Of a DNA stretch of 50,532 nt, positions 15,645 to 25,065 are shown in pieces; within the stretch, counting starts at the first letter, position 1, and the number at the start of each line of letters is the position of its first letter. Made by a program: the position numbers and the translations under genes. The DNA comes from JASSUD01 sp031963045 (lineage in GTDB: Bacteria > Pseudomonadota > Gammaproteobacteria > Burkholderiales > Burkholderiaceae): contig JASSUK010000037.1 in NCBI GenBank assembly GCA_031963045.1, positions 1 to 50,532 on the forward strand, in the 5' to 3' direction. The notes under the pieces are model-generated. The model did not search any database. It was not told where the DNA came from and worked only from the letters and a program-made list of their open reading frames with translations.

Positions 15645-15885
15645 AACTGATGTTACGCATGTTATAGAACGGTGAGTTGTTGATAGGCCGAACACAAAGA
15701 TTAAAAGGAAGAAGTATGCATGTTGGGGTTCCTTCGTCACCACCAACCTACCGTGCTTTGCTTTTCTTGTGGTTGGTAGCGTTTGATAGAACCCTTTTAC
15801 ATTAGGCATCTCGGTAGGTTGGTGGTGACGAAGGAACCCCAACATGCATACCATTGGCTTTTTGAATACCTGCATAAAATAAGTT
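15645..15885. mobile_element. Composite MITE-like element with internal 38-bp perfect inverted repeat
   Basis: The left end AACTGATGTTACGCATG matches the element at 4610; the right end (CTTTTTGAATACCTGCATAA then AATAAGTT) is a worn version of its other end. Inside, 15716-15753 and 15812-15849 are perfect inverted copies of a 38-bp sequence beginning ATGCATGTTGGGGTTCC. The 58-bp loop contains GCTTTGCTTTTCTTGTGG, also present near 35700 and 35905. It lies between dnaQ and the first NLR-like gene. Confidence 0.65.
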
Positions 15886-15973
15886 AAATAAGATAAAGTC
15901 ATCAAATTTTGCAGAACAATTTTGTTCCCTCGCCTACAAAGGTAGAAGCAAAAATCAATATCGCCAGCATGAT

Positions 15974-16031
15974 AGGAGGTCCTATCGTGGCTGATTCTAA
16001 TAGTGAGAGAGAAAATTGTTTAACTTTATAG
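15974..16031 (+). other. Strong ribosome site with a 14-codon frame overlapping the next gene's start
   Basis: AGGAGGT at 15974-15980 is followed six bases later by a GTG at 15987. That frame runs only 14 codons (VADSNSERENCLTL) to a TAG at 16029-16031. The large gene starts in another frame at TTG 16016, where no comparable ribosome site exists. Either this is a leader peptide with coupled translation, or a single-base indel has separated the native start from the long frame. Confidence 0.4.
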
Positions 16032-19000
16032 CAGGAGTGCGTCCGCTTTCGTCAACCCCATTTTTGCCGCATCCTTCTCTATCTTCGCAACATCTGTTAG
16101 GCCAGGCGCAAGCCTACCAAGCCATCGGCAATCTAGAAGAGGCCCAAAAATGGTATGTAGAGGCAGTAGAGAAGGCCAAAATCGAATATGAAAGAAATCC
16201 TACTGATCTAGCCAAACAAGCCTTTGATACGGTACGCGATAAGTACCACGTTTTTTTACAAGAACTGCCATTAAGTGAGTATCAAGAACAAAGTGCGGTA
16301 GCCCCTTTTGACGGACAAAGCTCTATTTCGCCCTCCCAGAATCCATTGCCTCCTTGCACCGGAGGTAATGCGAGCCTATCAGTGTCCAACGCCGTACAAA
16401 GTGAGCAAGTGGATCACTTATTTGAAAAGGCACTCTCTACGTTTGAACGCTTAGATGTATTGAATAAAGTCAGTCTGTTTCTGGTCTATGCGCACGATAA
16501 TCCTGCTTGCGGACAAGCTAAAGCTAGTATTGCTAAATACTTAATCAAAAAATTATCCGAAATCCGCGTCAATCTGTATTCTGATCAAACACCAATGGGG
16601 CAACCTGCAACGTCCTCGGAAGAATCCGGAAGCGTTCAGCAATTAGAAGATATCTTAACCAGTCAGTTCTGCTTGCTGCCCACTCAATTAATAGAAGGAG
16701 TGGCCCCTGTTGGTAAGGTGGTTGTCTGTTGTTCTGAGGTATTAGGTAATTACTTAAAATGGCCAGACTATAAAAAATTTTACCAGGCACTTCGAGAAGC
16801 CTACTTCAAAGATCAAGAAACCTATCGCATTGACAGCGCGCAAGCAAATGCATCGGCCATTCGTGAGGTGGTAAGGCAATTTTCACAAGAACCCGAATAT
16901 AAGGCAGGGTTTCATCATGTATTGACGGAAATCGCTTTTTTACAAATTCGGGAAGAGCGCCTCAAAGATCGGCACGGCATTATCTCCGTTCCATTAACGC
17001 CTCAAAGCCATGTATCGTGTCTCGCGCACTTTATTGCAGAGACCGCGGTTCGGATAGGCGATATTCCACGATTTGAGGCGCAAGCTCAAGCGGGACGAGA
17101 GGTGTATCCAAATCAAAGCCTGCACCTCGTCTTGTTTAAGCTAATCGAACGGCTATTGGGAGAGAGCAGCGAAACAAAACTGTTTTTGAACAAATTTTGG
17201 GAGGGGTATGACGATTTAATTTCCAGGCTAAAGAATAAGCCATCAACACTGGCGTGGTCTGAATTTGTCAAGCTGTTAGACGGCATCTTTGATGATATAT
17301 GGATGAAGCAGCTCAGGGAGCAAGCGCAGCATCTATCTCAAATGCGTATGCAACATAAGGAGATCATACAAAAACTACTCCCACCCACGTTCTCCTCAGT
17401 CGATCTGCGCGAAGCGCTGTATCAGTACTATAAACGTTCAAATCTCTCGATTCAGCGTGTATCAGGCCAGACAATGCTACTTGATGATTGCTATATCAAT
17501 CTAGCCATTGTGGAAAGCCGAGCGTACAGGGAAAAAGATCAGGAAGAATTGAAAAGACAAGCCACGACTTTTGAACGCCTACCAAGTGCAGAGCGGCTAA
17601 AAACAACGAATTTCAATAAATTAATCCCTCTAGAGCAGCTTTTTGAAAAGCAGAAACTGCGTGATGGCTCAGAAAATATTCCCAAACGGATTTTGATTCA
17701 AGGCCGAGCCGGGATAGGTAAAACCACTTTATGCAAAAAGATCGTGCATGAGTATTACCACAATGGTTTATGGCGAGATCGGTTTGACAATATCCTATGG
17801 ATCCCGTTACGGCAGCTTAAGACCGCCTCGTCCCACTATTTAGAAGATTTACTGTGTCACCATTATTTTTCACATTATGGCAAGGCCAAAGCCCAGGCTT
17901 TAGGAAAAGCTTTTCTTGATTATCAGGACAAGACTTTATTTATTCTGGATGGTTTGGATGAAGTCACGGAAATTTTCAGTGAGAATCATCATTTAAATCA
18001 TTTTTTTAAGCATCTTCTTAACCAGCCTCATGTATTAATTACATCACGTCCGGCAGGGGTAAATGCTTCTCAATGCAATGAGCTGGATCTGGAACTGGAG
18101 ACAATCGGGTTTAGCTCAGAGAATGTACGAACCTATATTCAAAAATTTGCACCTGAATCGAACCAGGCAGCGATTCAGCGATTTATCGACCATACACCGT
18201 TGATTCAGGGGCTGGTAAATATACCGATTCAGCTCGATGTTTTATGTTACAGCTGGGAGAATTTGCCTCAAAATCAAACTGTGACCATGACCAGTTTATA
18301 TGAAGCAATGGTGAATAAATTATGGTTAAAGGATAGTAAACGCTTAAAGAAAAGAAATTCTGAAGAGGAATTGACAGAATTTAAGTTGGGAAAAAGGATG
18401 GCTCCTGAAATCCACTATTTAAGCTACTTGGCCTTTAAAGGTTTAGAAACGGGGAAAATTGAATTTAGCTGGAATGATTTATCTGAATGTGAAAAAGAGC
18501 TTGACGCCGCTGGTGGTATAGAAATAGATGCATATACGCTGAAAAAGACGTCTATTTTACATACCATTAATGCAGAAGAACCCGACGAAAAAAAACGTTA
18601 TTATCATTTTCTGCATTTAACGTTTCAGGAGTTTTTTGCAGCAAAGTTTTTGGTAAAACATCTACAAGCATATACAAACGTGGAAAGGTTCTCTGCGTAT
18701 GTTGATGGTGTGCAGAAAAGTTTAGGCTTCATGCCGAAGCACAATGAGGTGGAAGCATTTATCGCCACGCATAAATACAATCCGCGGTATGAAATCATAT
18801 GGTGGATGTTGGCGGGGCTGCTTAAGGGGGCTGCTTTAGAACGTTTTTTTACTCTTTTTGAACAATCTCCCCGTGACCTGATTGGTGGCCGTCACCAGCA
18901 GGTATTGATTGGATGTCTGAGCGAGACGCGTAATCAGCTAAACCCGAAAACGGTTGATGGGCTAGAAAAAGAGCTCACACAGTGGGTTAATTTTGAAATG

Positions 19001-20494
19001 AAACGGGGAGATGAATCAAGCGGACTAGGGCGACAGCAGGCTTTTCCGGAGCGTCTACTGCTTAAATGGCTTGACCAGTCTGATGACTTAAAGATTCCGA
19101 TTATTTTGACCTTAGGCAGGCGTCTCACTTTGTCCAAAGCTGCTATGCAAGTCTTGATTGGTACTTCACAAAATGAGAATGAGGAAGTCAGGCTTGCGGC
19201 AATCCATGCTTTAGGATGTCAGAGTACATTACCCAAAGCCGCCGTACAGGTCTTAATCGACGCTTTTCAGGATCAAAGTGAATATATTAAGGTTGTGGCA
19301 ATCCGTGCGCTAGGAGGCCAGAGTATGTTGACTGAAGCCGCAGAGGAGGCTTTGGTTTGCGCTTTACAGCATAGAAATTCGCTTATCGTACATGAGGCAA
19401 TTAATGCGTTAGAGAAACAGAAGACGTTGTCTGAAGCTGCAGAGCGGGCCTTGATCGATGCTTTAAGGCATAGAGATCGGTTTCGCAGGTCTGAGTGGTT
19501 TCTCAGGTCTGAGGCAGCGCATACGTTGGAGAAACAGGAAACGTTGTCAGAAGCCGCGGAGCAGGTTTTGATCAGCGCTTTACAGCATGAAGATCGGTGG
19601 GTCAGCTTTGATGCGGCCAGTACGTTAGCAAAACAGGAAACATTGTCTGAAGCTGCCGTGCAGGCCTTTATTGGTGCTTTACAATATGGAAGTGCGATTG
19701 TCCGGCTTCCGGTTTCCTCTGCGTTAGAGAAACAGAAAACCTTGTCTGAGACTGCCATGCAGGCCTTAGCCGGCGCCTTGCAGCATGAAAATGGGGGTAT
19801 CAGGTCTAGGGCTGCCAGTGTGCTCAAGAAACAGGAAACATTGTCTAAAGTTGCTGTGCAGGCCTTGGTCGGAGTTTTAAAAGATCAAGCTAAGGATGTC
19901 AGGTCTGCGGCCGTCTATGCGTTAGAGAAACAGGAAACGTTGTCTGAAGCTGCCGTGCAGGCTTTGATCAGCGCCTTAAAAGATCAAGATATGATTGTTA
20001 GGCTTACGGCTGCCCGTGCGTTAGAGAAACAGGAAACGTTGTCTGAAGCTGCCGTGCAAGCCTTGATCAGTTCTTTAGAAAGTCAAGTCGAGGCTGCCGA
20101 GTATGCGGAAGCCAGTCTGTTAAAGAAACAGAAAACACTATCCGAAGCCGCCATACAGGCCTTGATCGGTATTTTACAGTCTGGAGATATGGCTGTTAGG
20201 TACGCGGTGGCCGATGTATTAGGTACGCATGTTGACCTTATTTATCCCATACTGCCGAACTTGTCATCTAGCCAGATTGAAGTTCTCTATACGAAATTTT
20301 TGTTTAATTATAGCTGTGAACACATAGCAGCACTTTATGTGCAAGATCATCAACTTCATTTTTATACAGAAAGAGGCCTAGGTCGAGTGGAGGTAGAAAA
20401 GCCGGGGAAAATCATTCAAGCTTTTGAAGCGGTGCAAATAAAGGGAGGTATAAAGTCGATGCGAAAAGAAGCGCTGTTGTTGAAGGAAGCCTAA
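16016..20494 (+). CDS. NLR-like protein: TPR-like, TIR/SEFIR-like, NACHT NTPase, HEAT array (type 1)
   Basis: A 1492-residue protein. Order of parts: paired helices like TPR (about 20-65, LLGQAQAYQAIGNLEEAQKW); TIR/SEFIR-like domain (about 150-345) with SLFLVYAHDNP, VNLYSDQTPMGQ, KVVVCCSEVLGNYL, FHHVLTEIAFL and HGIISVPLTP; a helical linker; NACHT-type NTPase with Walker A GRAGIGKTT near 563, Walker B LFILDGLDE near 645, and sensor HVLITSRPAG; winged-helix part with FLHLTFQEFFAAKFL; then a HEAT-type array from about 1025 to 1400 built on KQETLSEAAVQALI; and a tail with ALYVQDHQLHFYT. By family knowledge, such STAND proteins oligomerise when the repeat sensor finds a ligand and activate the N-terminal domain. 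TTG 16016 is the first possible in-frame start after a TGA at 16004; the start is uncertain. Confidence 0.88.
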   Translation: MFNFIAGVRPLSSTPFLPHPSLSSQHLLGQAQAYQAIGNLEEAQKWYVEAVEKAKIEYERNPTDLAKQAFDTVRDKYHVFLQELPLSEYQEQSAVAPFDGQSSISPSQNPLPPCTGGNASLSVSNAVQSEQVDHLFEKALSTFERLDVLNKVSLFLVYAHDNPACGQAKASIAKYLIKKLSEIRVNLYSDQTPMGQPATSSEESGSVQQLEDILTSQFCLLPTQLIEGVAPVGKVVVCCSEVLGNYLKWPDYKKFYQALREAYFKDQETYRIDSAQANASAIREVVRQFSQEPEYKAGFHHVLTEIAFLQIREERLKDRHGIISVPLTPQSHVSCLAHFIAETAVRIGDIPRFEAQAQAGREVYPNQSLHLVLFKLIERLLGESSETKLFLNKFWEGYDDLISRLKNKPSTLAWSEFVKLLDGIFDDIWMKQLREQAQHLSQMRMQHKEIIQKLLPPTFSSVDLREALYQYYKRSNLSIQRVSGQTMLLDDCYINLAIVESRAYREKDQEELKRQATTFERLPSAERLKTTNFNKLIPLEQLFEKQKLRDGSENIPKRILIQGRAGIGKTTLCKKIVHEYYHNGLWRDRFDNILWIPLRQLKTASSHYLEDLLCHHYFSHYGKAKAQALGKAFLDYQDKTLFILDGLDEVTEIFSENHHLNHFFKHLLNQPHVLITSRPAGVNASQCNELDLELETIGFSSENVRTYIQKFAPESNQAAIQRFIDHTPLIQGLVNIPIQLDVLCYSWENLPQNQTVTMTSLYEAMVNKLWLKDSKRLKKRNSEEELTEFKLGKRMAPEIHYLSYLAFKGLETGKIEFSWNDLSECEKELDAAGGIEIDAYTLKKTSILHTINAEEPDEKKRYYHFLHLTFQEFFAAKFLVKHLQAYTNVERFSAYVDGVQKSLGFMPKHNEVEAFIATHKYNPRYEIIWWMLAGLLKGAALERFFTLFEQSPRDLIGGRHQQVLIGCLSETRNQLNPKTVDGLEKELTQWVNFEMKRGDESSGLGRQQAFPERLLLKWLDQSDDLKIPIILTLGRRLTLSKAAMQVLIGTSQNENEEVRLAAIHALGCQSTLPKAAVQVLIDAFQDQSEYIKVVAIRALGGQSMLTEAAEEALVCALQHRNSLIVHEAINALEKQKTLSEAAERALIDALRHRDRFRRSEWFLRSEAAHTLEKQETLSEAAEQVLISALQHEDRWVSFDAASTLAKQETLSEAAVQAFIGALQYGSAIVRLPVSSALEKQKTLSETAMQALAGALQHENGGIRSRAASVLKKQETLSKVAVQALVGVLKDQAKDVRSAAVYALEKQETLSEAAVQALISALKDQDMIVRLTAARALEKQETLSEAAVQALISSLESQVEAAEYAEASLLKKQKTLSEAAIQALIGILQSGDMAVRYAVADVLGTHVDLIYPILPNLSSSQIEVLYTKFLFNYSCEHIAALYVQDHQLHFYTERGLGRVEVEKPGKIIQAFEAVQIKGGIKSMRKEALLLKEA
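19087..20215 (+). repeat. HEAT-coding tandem array in the first NLR-like gene
   Basis: Units of about 90-100 bp carry the recurring DNA GAAACAGGAAACGTTGTCTG followed by AAGCTGCCGTGCAGGCCTTG, encoding KQETLSEAAVQALI. The central and 3' units are nearly identical in DNA, and the 5' units (LGRRLTLSKAAMQVLI, LGCQSTLPKAAVQVLI) are more diverged, a gradient expected when an array expands by unequal exchange from one side. Confidence 0.75.
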
Positions 20495-20675
20495 GCTCGA
20501 GGTGAGGTGAAAAGGATACATATTAGGCAAAATGGCGTTTTTAAAAATCCGCATCAACTTTTAAGCAAAAAAAGAATAAGAAATACATCATGTTAAGTCT
20601 TCCAATGCCTTATCCGCAGAGGCTGCGCCTCCCGTTTGCCGCAGCGGGATGGAGAATGGGTAAGGAGCATTGATT

Positions 20676-23600
20676 ATGCTGGGTTATCCTGCTTCCTACA
20701 CCATAATCGTCAACCAAGCGCGGGTTCTAGCGCAAGGTTATCTGGATCAGGCGCGCCTGCACAAGGAGGCGCAGCAGTTCGAGGTAGCCTTGTTCTTTTA
20801 TGACCAGGCCAAAGTCAACTTTAGATATATCACGACTACGCGCAAACAGTTTCCTGCGTTGTCAGAGATAAAAGATGCGTTTAACCGAGCCAGCACGTCG
20901 CAGACAGCTGACGATGAAGCGTTGCGACAACGTATTGCGCAAGTGTATTTTGAACGTGCCGAACTCCTGGAGAAGTTGGGCAAAGAGGACAAAGCGCAAG
21001 CGAGTTATAAAAAGGCGCAAGCCTGGGGTCATCCGGGCGTTGCGACGCAGTCGGGCCGCGGTTCTCCAGTTGCCGTACATCCAGGCAAGATATCACCTGC
21101 TACGGCACCGTCCTCTCCCACCCCCGCTGACGTTTCCCTCTTAGAAAAGAATAAATTGGTTGACCTGCTGTTTACCAAAACCTTAGAGACATTTCAGCAA
21201 TGCAAGGTATCGAGCGTTTGGCCCAGCGCCTTTTTAGTGTATGCGCATGACAACCCCCATGTCGGGGTAGCGGACGCTGGCACAGCAAAATTTCTGATTC
21301 ATCACCTGGGTGAGCTGGGTGTAAATCTATATTCTGATCAAAAGCCCAAGGGGCAGCAAACGCAAGCATCGTTCAGCACGCGAGCAGACACAGCCAGATT
21401 GGACGATATTCTGACCAGCCAGTTGTGTTTATTGCCTACAGCGATTGGTGCGATCCAACCGGTCGATAAGGTAATTGTCTGTGGCTCGCAGGTCCTGGGG
21501 CATTATTTGCAATGGGGAGAAGCCGGGCAACACTATCAGGCCTATTGCGCGGAGCTGAAAACGGCCTATGGGCTGGCCCAGCAAAATGTCACCCAGGCCG
21601 AAGCCGAAATACGGAAAGTGGTCAATACCTATTCCAAAAAAGCCGACTTTCACCATGTGTTGACCGAAATGGCGTTTTTGAAAATCCGTACCGACTATCT
21701 GGAACAGCACGGGATTATTCCTGTCTCGTTATCGGCAGACGGATATAAAAACTGTTTGCAGGATTTTATCGAAGCGACGACTGTTCGGATTGAAGATATG
21801 GCTCGCTTTGCCTCGAAGCCGGCGAGTGGTGAGTGTGTGTACAAGAACCAGGGCCGTCATCTGGTCTTCTTTAAGTTATTGGAGCGACTGCTCGCGCAAC
21901 ACAATGCTGAGTCGCTGTTAAGCACCTTTTGGACTGGGTATGCCGGCTGGATTAAGCGCTTAAACAGCGAAGCCGCTGTGCCAACGGCCTCCGCCTATTT
22001 ACCTGTTTGGGATGGCATCACCCAGCAGGCCCAGCAGGCGCTAAAAGCCTTGCAGAAGAAGGTGGATGCGAACGAACTGCGCACGGCGTTAGCCCGCTAT
22101 GCATCACTGGATCGACTGGCGATTCAGCGGCTCTCGGGCCCGCCGCTGTCGATGAAAGATTGCTATATCAATCTGGCCGTCGTGGAGCACGAGAGAGTGC
22201 GTAAAGCAAAAAAAAAACCTAAAGAATGGGAAGAGAGCGAACCTAAAGAGGAAGAAGTTGCCTCCTCCCCCTTTCATCGCTTACCGAGTGTCGAGGCGAT
22301 AGAATCGAATCAACAGAAATTAGTGCCCCTCGAGCAGCTGTTTGAGCCTCGAAAAGTCAATGATGAAAAGACCGTCACCCCAAAACGGATACTGATTCGA
22401 GGCCGAGCGGGCGTGGGCAAAACCACCTTATCCAAAAAGATCGTCTACGAGTACACGCAAAAAGGGCAATGGCGGAATCGCTTCGACTATTTGTTGTGGA
22501 TTCCGCTGCGCACACTAAAAGGCAAACAAAGTTGTGATCTAGTCACCTTGTTTCATGAAACCTATTTTCAGTCTCGTCCTCAAGGTGTGGCGTTAGCGAA
22601 GACGCTCGCCGAGCAAGTCAACGGGCCAGCTAAGGATAAAGCCCTCTTCGTGCTCGATGGTTGGGATGAAATCGCGCAGGAATGGGGCGAGCACGAACCG
22701 ATGTCTGGGTTTATCAAACAATTGCTCAATCAGCCTGTGGTGTTAATCACCTCTCGGCCCTATGTCGAGTTGAAACAGACCGATCCGATGGATTTGGAAT
22801 TGGAGACGGTGGGCTTTAGCCCAGAAAACGTCATGGCCTATCTTGACAATCCGGCTATGATGCCGGTTCCGCAGGCCCAGCAGATCAAGCAATTCATCCA
22901 GGCTACTCCTTTCATCCAAGGGCTCGTCAACGTGCCTATCCAGCTGGATGCCCTTTGTTACAGTTGGGATGAAATCAAGCGTCTGCAGCAAGCAGCACCG
23001 GGCGCGATGACGGTAACCACGTTATATCAAGCCATGATGAACAAATTATGGCGTAAGGATATTCTAAGGCTAGGTAAGCGGGAAGGGGTGGAGCTATTAA
23101 CCGCGAGCCATATTAATGCGCTAAGCCCATCTCGTATTGAGAAAGTAGTGAAAACCGAACAGGATTTTTTGAGTGCCTTAGCTTTTCAGGGATTGCAGAA
23201 TAACCAAATTGAATTTCAGCAAAGCGATTTGCATGCGCTGATTGAGCAGCTTGAAGCACAAGGGGCAGCGCTCCCATTTACGTTAGAAGCAAACCTCAAA
23301 AAACTCACATTTCTGCATACCGATGACGCGGAGGAAAGCCATTGTAGCTACCACTTCATGCATTTGACCTTTCAGGAATTCTCTGCCGCCAAGCATTTTG
23401 TTCAGTATTGGGAAACGGAGCGAGAGATCACCCTCCGATCTCCCAACAGCAAGCAGTGGAAGCAAACCTCCCCCGACGCATTTGTGCGCCAGCACAAATA
23501 CAACCCACACTATGAAATTTTTTGGTGGTTCGTCTCAGGGCTGTTGCGAGGAGAAGCGTTGAACCGATTCTTTACTTTACTTGAATCGGAGCCACGTGAT

Positions 23601-24890
23601 TTGTTCGGCGTGGCTCATCAGCACTTGATCATGAATGTTCTGCATGAAGCGTCCCGTATGCCTGGTATTGAATTAGCACCCGCCATCCGAGGCAGGCTGG
23701 AGCATGGTTTAGGACAATGGCTACGATTGGAAATGCTCAAGACAGGCGAAGGCACGCTGGCGTCTGTATCCACCTTTCCCAAGCATGTATTGCTCCAGTG
23801 TCGCGAGGAGTTAGCCTCCATGGAAACAGCAATAGAGATAGGACGCGCACGTCACTATCGACATGCCTTGCCAGCATTAACCTTCGATTCTTCGATCGCA
23901 TTTACGAAGGGCCTGTACTGGGGTGAGACGTGCAGCACGGCTGAGGTGTTCAGTAAGCAGTCTTCGTTACCGGCCTTGGCATTAGATGAATTGATCGCGT
24001 TGATGAAGGACCCGTACGGAGGAGGGTTGAAGGGCCGCCCGCCTCCTGCCTTAGGTAAGCCTCCGTCATCAGCCTCGGCCTTGATCGCTTTGACGAAGGA
24101 CCCGAGCAGGTGTATGAAAGGTCGCCTGGCCCCCGCCTTAGGTAAGCAGTCTCCGTTACCGTCCTTGGCCTTAGATGACTTGATCACTTTGATGAAGGAT
24201 CCGGACAGGGATGTGAAGTACCGCGCGGCTGGGTTGTTAAGTAAGCAGTCTTCGTTACCGGCTTCGGCCTTAGATGCCTTGATCGCGTTGATGAAGGATC
24301 CGGATAGGGATGTGAAGTACTGCGCGGCTACTGCCTTAGGTAAGCAGTCTTCGTTACCGTCCTCAGCCTTAGATGCGTTGATCGCGTTGACGATGGATCC
24401 AGACAGTGGAGTGCAACACTGCGCAGCTGCTGCCTTAGGTAAGCAGTCTTCGTTACCGGCCCCGGCCGTGGATGCCTTGATCGCGTTGACAACGGACCCG
24501 CACAGGGAGGTGAAGCGCAGCGCGGCTTATGCCCTAGGTCAACTGTCTCATTTACCGGCCTCGGCAGTAGAGGCTTTGATCGCTTTGATGAAGGACCCGT
24601 ACTGGGAGGTGCAGCGCAGCGCGGCTGAAGTGTTAGCCAAACACCGCTGGAGATTCTATCGCTTATTGCCTATGCTTAACAATCAACAAATAGCACTAAT
24701 CTATACAGAATGTTTACTCAAACAATGCTTTGATCAGGCAGGAGCTTTCTATATTCAGGAAGGTTCCTTGTATTTCTATACAACTCAAGGACTCCAGAGC
24801 ATTCCTTTTAGCGATGCGAATCAGGAAGTCAACTTCAAGCAGGCGATTCAACAAGCCCAACAGGCGGCTGGCCTGCCTCTCGCTTTGTAA
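20676..24890 (+). CDS. NLR-like protein: TPR-like, TIR/SEFIR-like, NACHT NTPase, HEAT array (type 1)
   Basis: A 1404-residue paralogue of the preceding gene on the same strand, 181 bp downstream. The ATG at 20676 has AAGGAG eight bases upstream; a TTG six bases earlier is in frame but worse placed. Parts: helical N-terminus (GYLDQARLHKEAQQFEVALF); TIR/SEFIR-like domain from FLVYAHDNPHVG (about 185) to FHHVLTEMAFL (about 325); NTPase with Walker A GRAGVGKTT near 576, Walker B LFVLDGWDE near 661, VVLITSRPYVE and FMHLTFQEFSAAKHF; HEAT array from about 1048 to 1325 with the unit KQSSLPASALDALIALMKDP; tail with AFYIQEGSLYFYTTQGL. Several early HEAT units are short or odd (PYGGGLKGRPPPALG), suggesting recent rearrangement. 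It is convergent with the next gene, and its codon use looks more GC-rich than its paralogues. Confidence 0.9.
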   Translation: MLGYPASYTIIVNQARVLAQGYLDQARLHKEAQQFEVALFFYDQAKVNFRYITTTRKQFPALSEIKDAFNRASTSQTADDEALRQRIAQVYFERAELLEKLGKEDKAQASYKKAQAWGHPGVATQSGRGSPVAVHPGKISPATAPSSPTPADVSLLEKNKLVDLLFTKTLETFQQCKVSSVWPSAFLVYAHDNPHVGVADAGTAKFLIHHLGELGVNLYSDQKPKGQQTQASFSTRADTARLDDILTSQLCLLPTAIGAIQPVDKVIVCGSQVLGHYLQWGEAGQHYQAYCAELKTAYGLAQQNVTQAEAEIRKVVNTYSKKADFHHVLTEMAFLKIRTDYLEQHGIIPVSLSADGYKNCLQDFIEATTVRIEDMARFASKPASGECVYKNQGRHLVFFKLLERLLAQHNAESLLSTFWTGYAGWIKRLNSEAAVPTASAYLPVWDGITQQAQQALKALQKKVDANELRTALARYASLDRLAIQRLSGPPLSMKDCYINLAVVEHERVRKAKKKPKEWEESEPKEEEVASSPFHRLPSVEAIESNQQKLVPLEQLFEPRKVNDEKTVTPKRILIRGRAGVGKTTLSKKIVYEYTQKGQWRNRFDYLLWIPLRTLKGKQSCDLVTLFHETYFQSRPQGVALAKTLAEQVNGPAKDKALFVLDGWDEIAQEWGEHEPMSGFIKQLLNQPVVLITSRPYVELKQTDPMDLELETVGFSPENVMAYLDNPAMMPVPQAQQIKQFIQATPFIQGLVNVPIQLDALCYSWDEIKRLQQAAPGAMTVTTLYQAMMNKLWRKDILRLGKREGVELLTASHINALSPSRIEKVVKTEQDFLSALAFQGLQNNQIEFQQSDLHALIEQLEAQGAALPFTLEANLKKLTFLHTDDAEESHCSYHFMHLTFQEFSAAKHFVQYWETEREITLRSPNSKQWKQTSPDAFVRQHKYNPHYEIFWWFVSGLLRGEALNRFFTLLESEPRDLFGVAHQHLIMNVLHEASRMPGIELAPAIRGRLEHGLGQWLRLEMLKTGEGTLASVSTFPKHVLLQCREELASMETAIEIGRARHYRHALPALTFDSSIAFTKGLYWGETCSTAEVFSKQSSLPALALDELIALMKDPYGGGLKGRPPPALGKPPSSASALIALTKDPSRCMKGRLAPALGKQSPLPSLALDDLITLMKDPDRDVKYRAAGLLSKQSSLPASALDALIALMKDPDRDVKYCAATALGKQSSLPSSALDALIALTMDPDSGVQHCAAAALGKQSSLPAPAVDALIALTTDPHREVKRSAAYALGQLSHLPASAVEALIALMKDPYWEVQRSAAEVLAKHRWRFYRLLPMLNNQQIALIYTECLLKQCFDQAGAFYIQEGSLYFYTTQGLQSIPFSDANQEVNFKQAIQQAQQAAGLPLAL
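23940..24640 (+). repeat. HEAT-coding tandem array in the second NLR-like gene
   Basis: About seven units of roughly 93 bp share DNA such as TTAGGTAAGCAGTCTTCGTT followed by ACCG, encoding LGKQSSLPASALDALIAL. The unit differs in sequence from the arrays at 19087 and 39180 although the protein skeleton (xQxxL, then ALIxL) is the same, so each array has been homogenised on its own. Confidence 0.75.
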
Positions 24891-25065
24891 GCGATGCCCG
24901 TAAACGTCAGGATGCGTCTGCCGCGACGAAAAATACTGGTGTCGCTCTCATTTCGCTTACAGTGGATAATTTAAAAGTGTGTAAAAATATTTTGCAGGGT
25001 AGGGGGCGCACCAGGCTATCTGAACTGCCAGAATTGAGCGATCTTTCTAAATTTAACCTCCGCGA

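Noticed and set aside
15639..15905. Minus-strand 88-codon frame after dnaQ
   Set aside because: It is translated repeat DNA of the element at 15645; similar pseudo-peptides (VVTKEPQH-like) appear at every copy.
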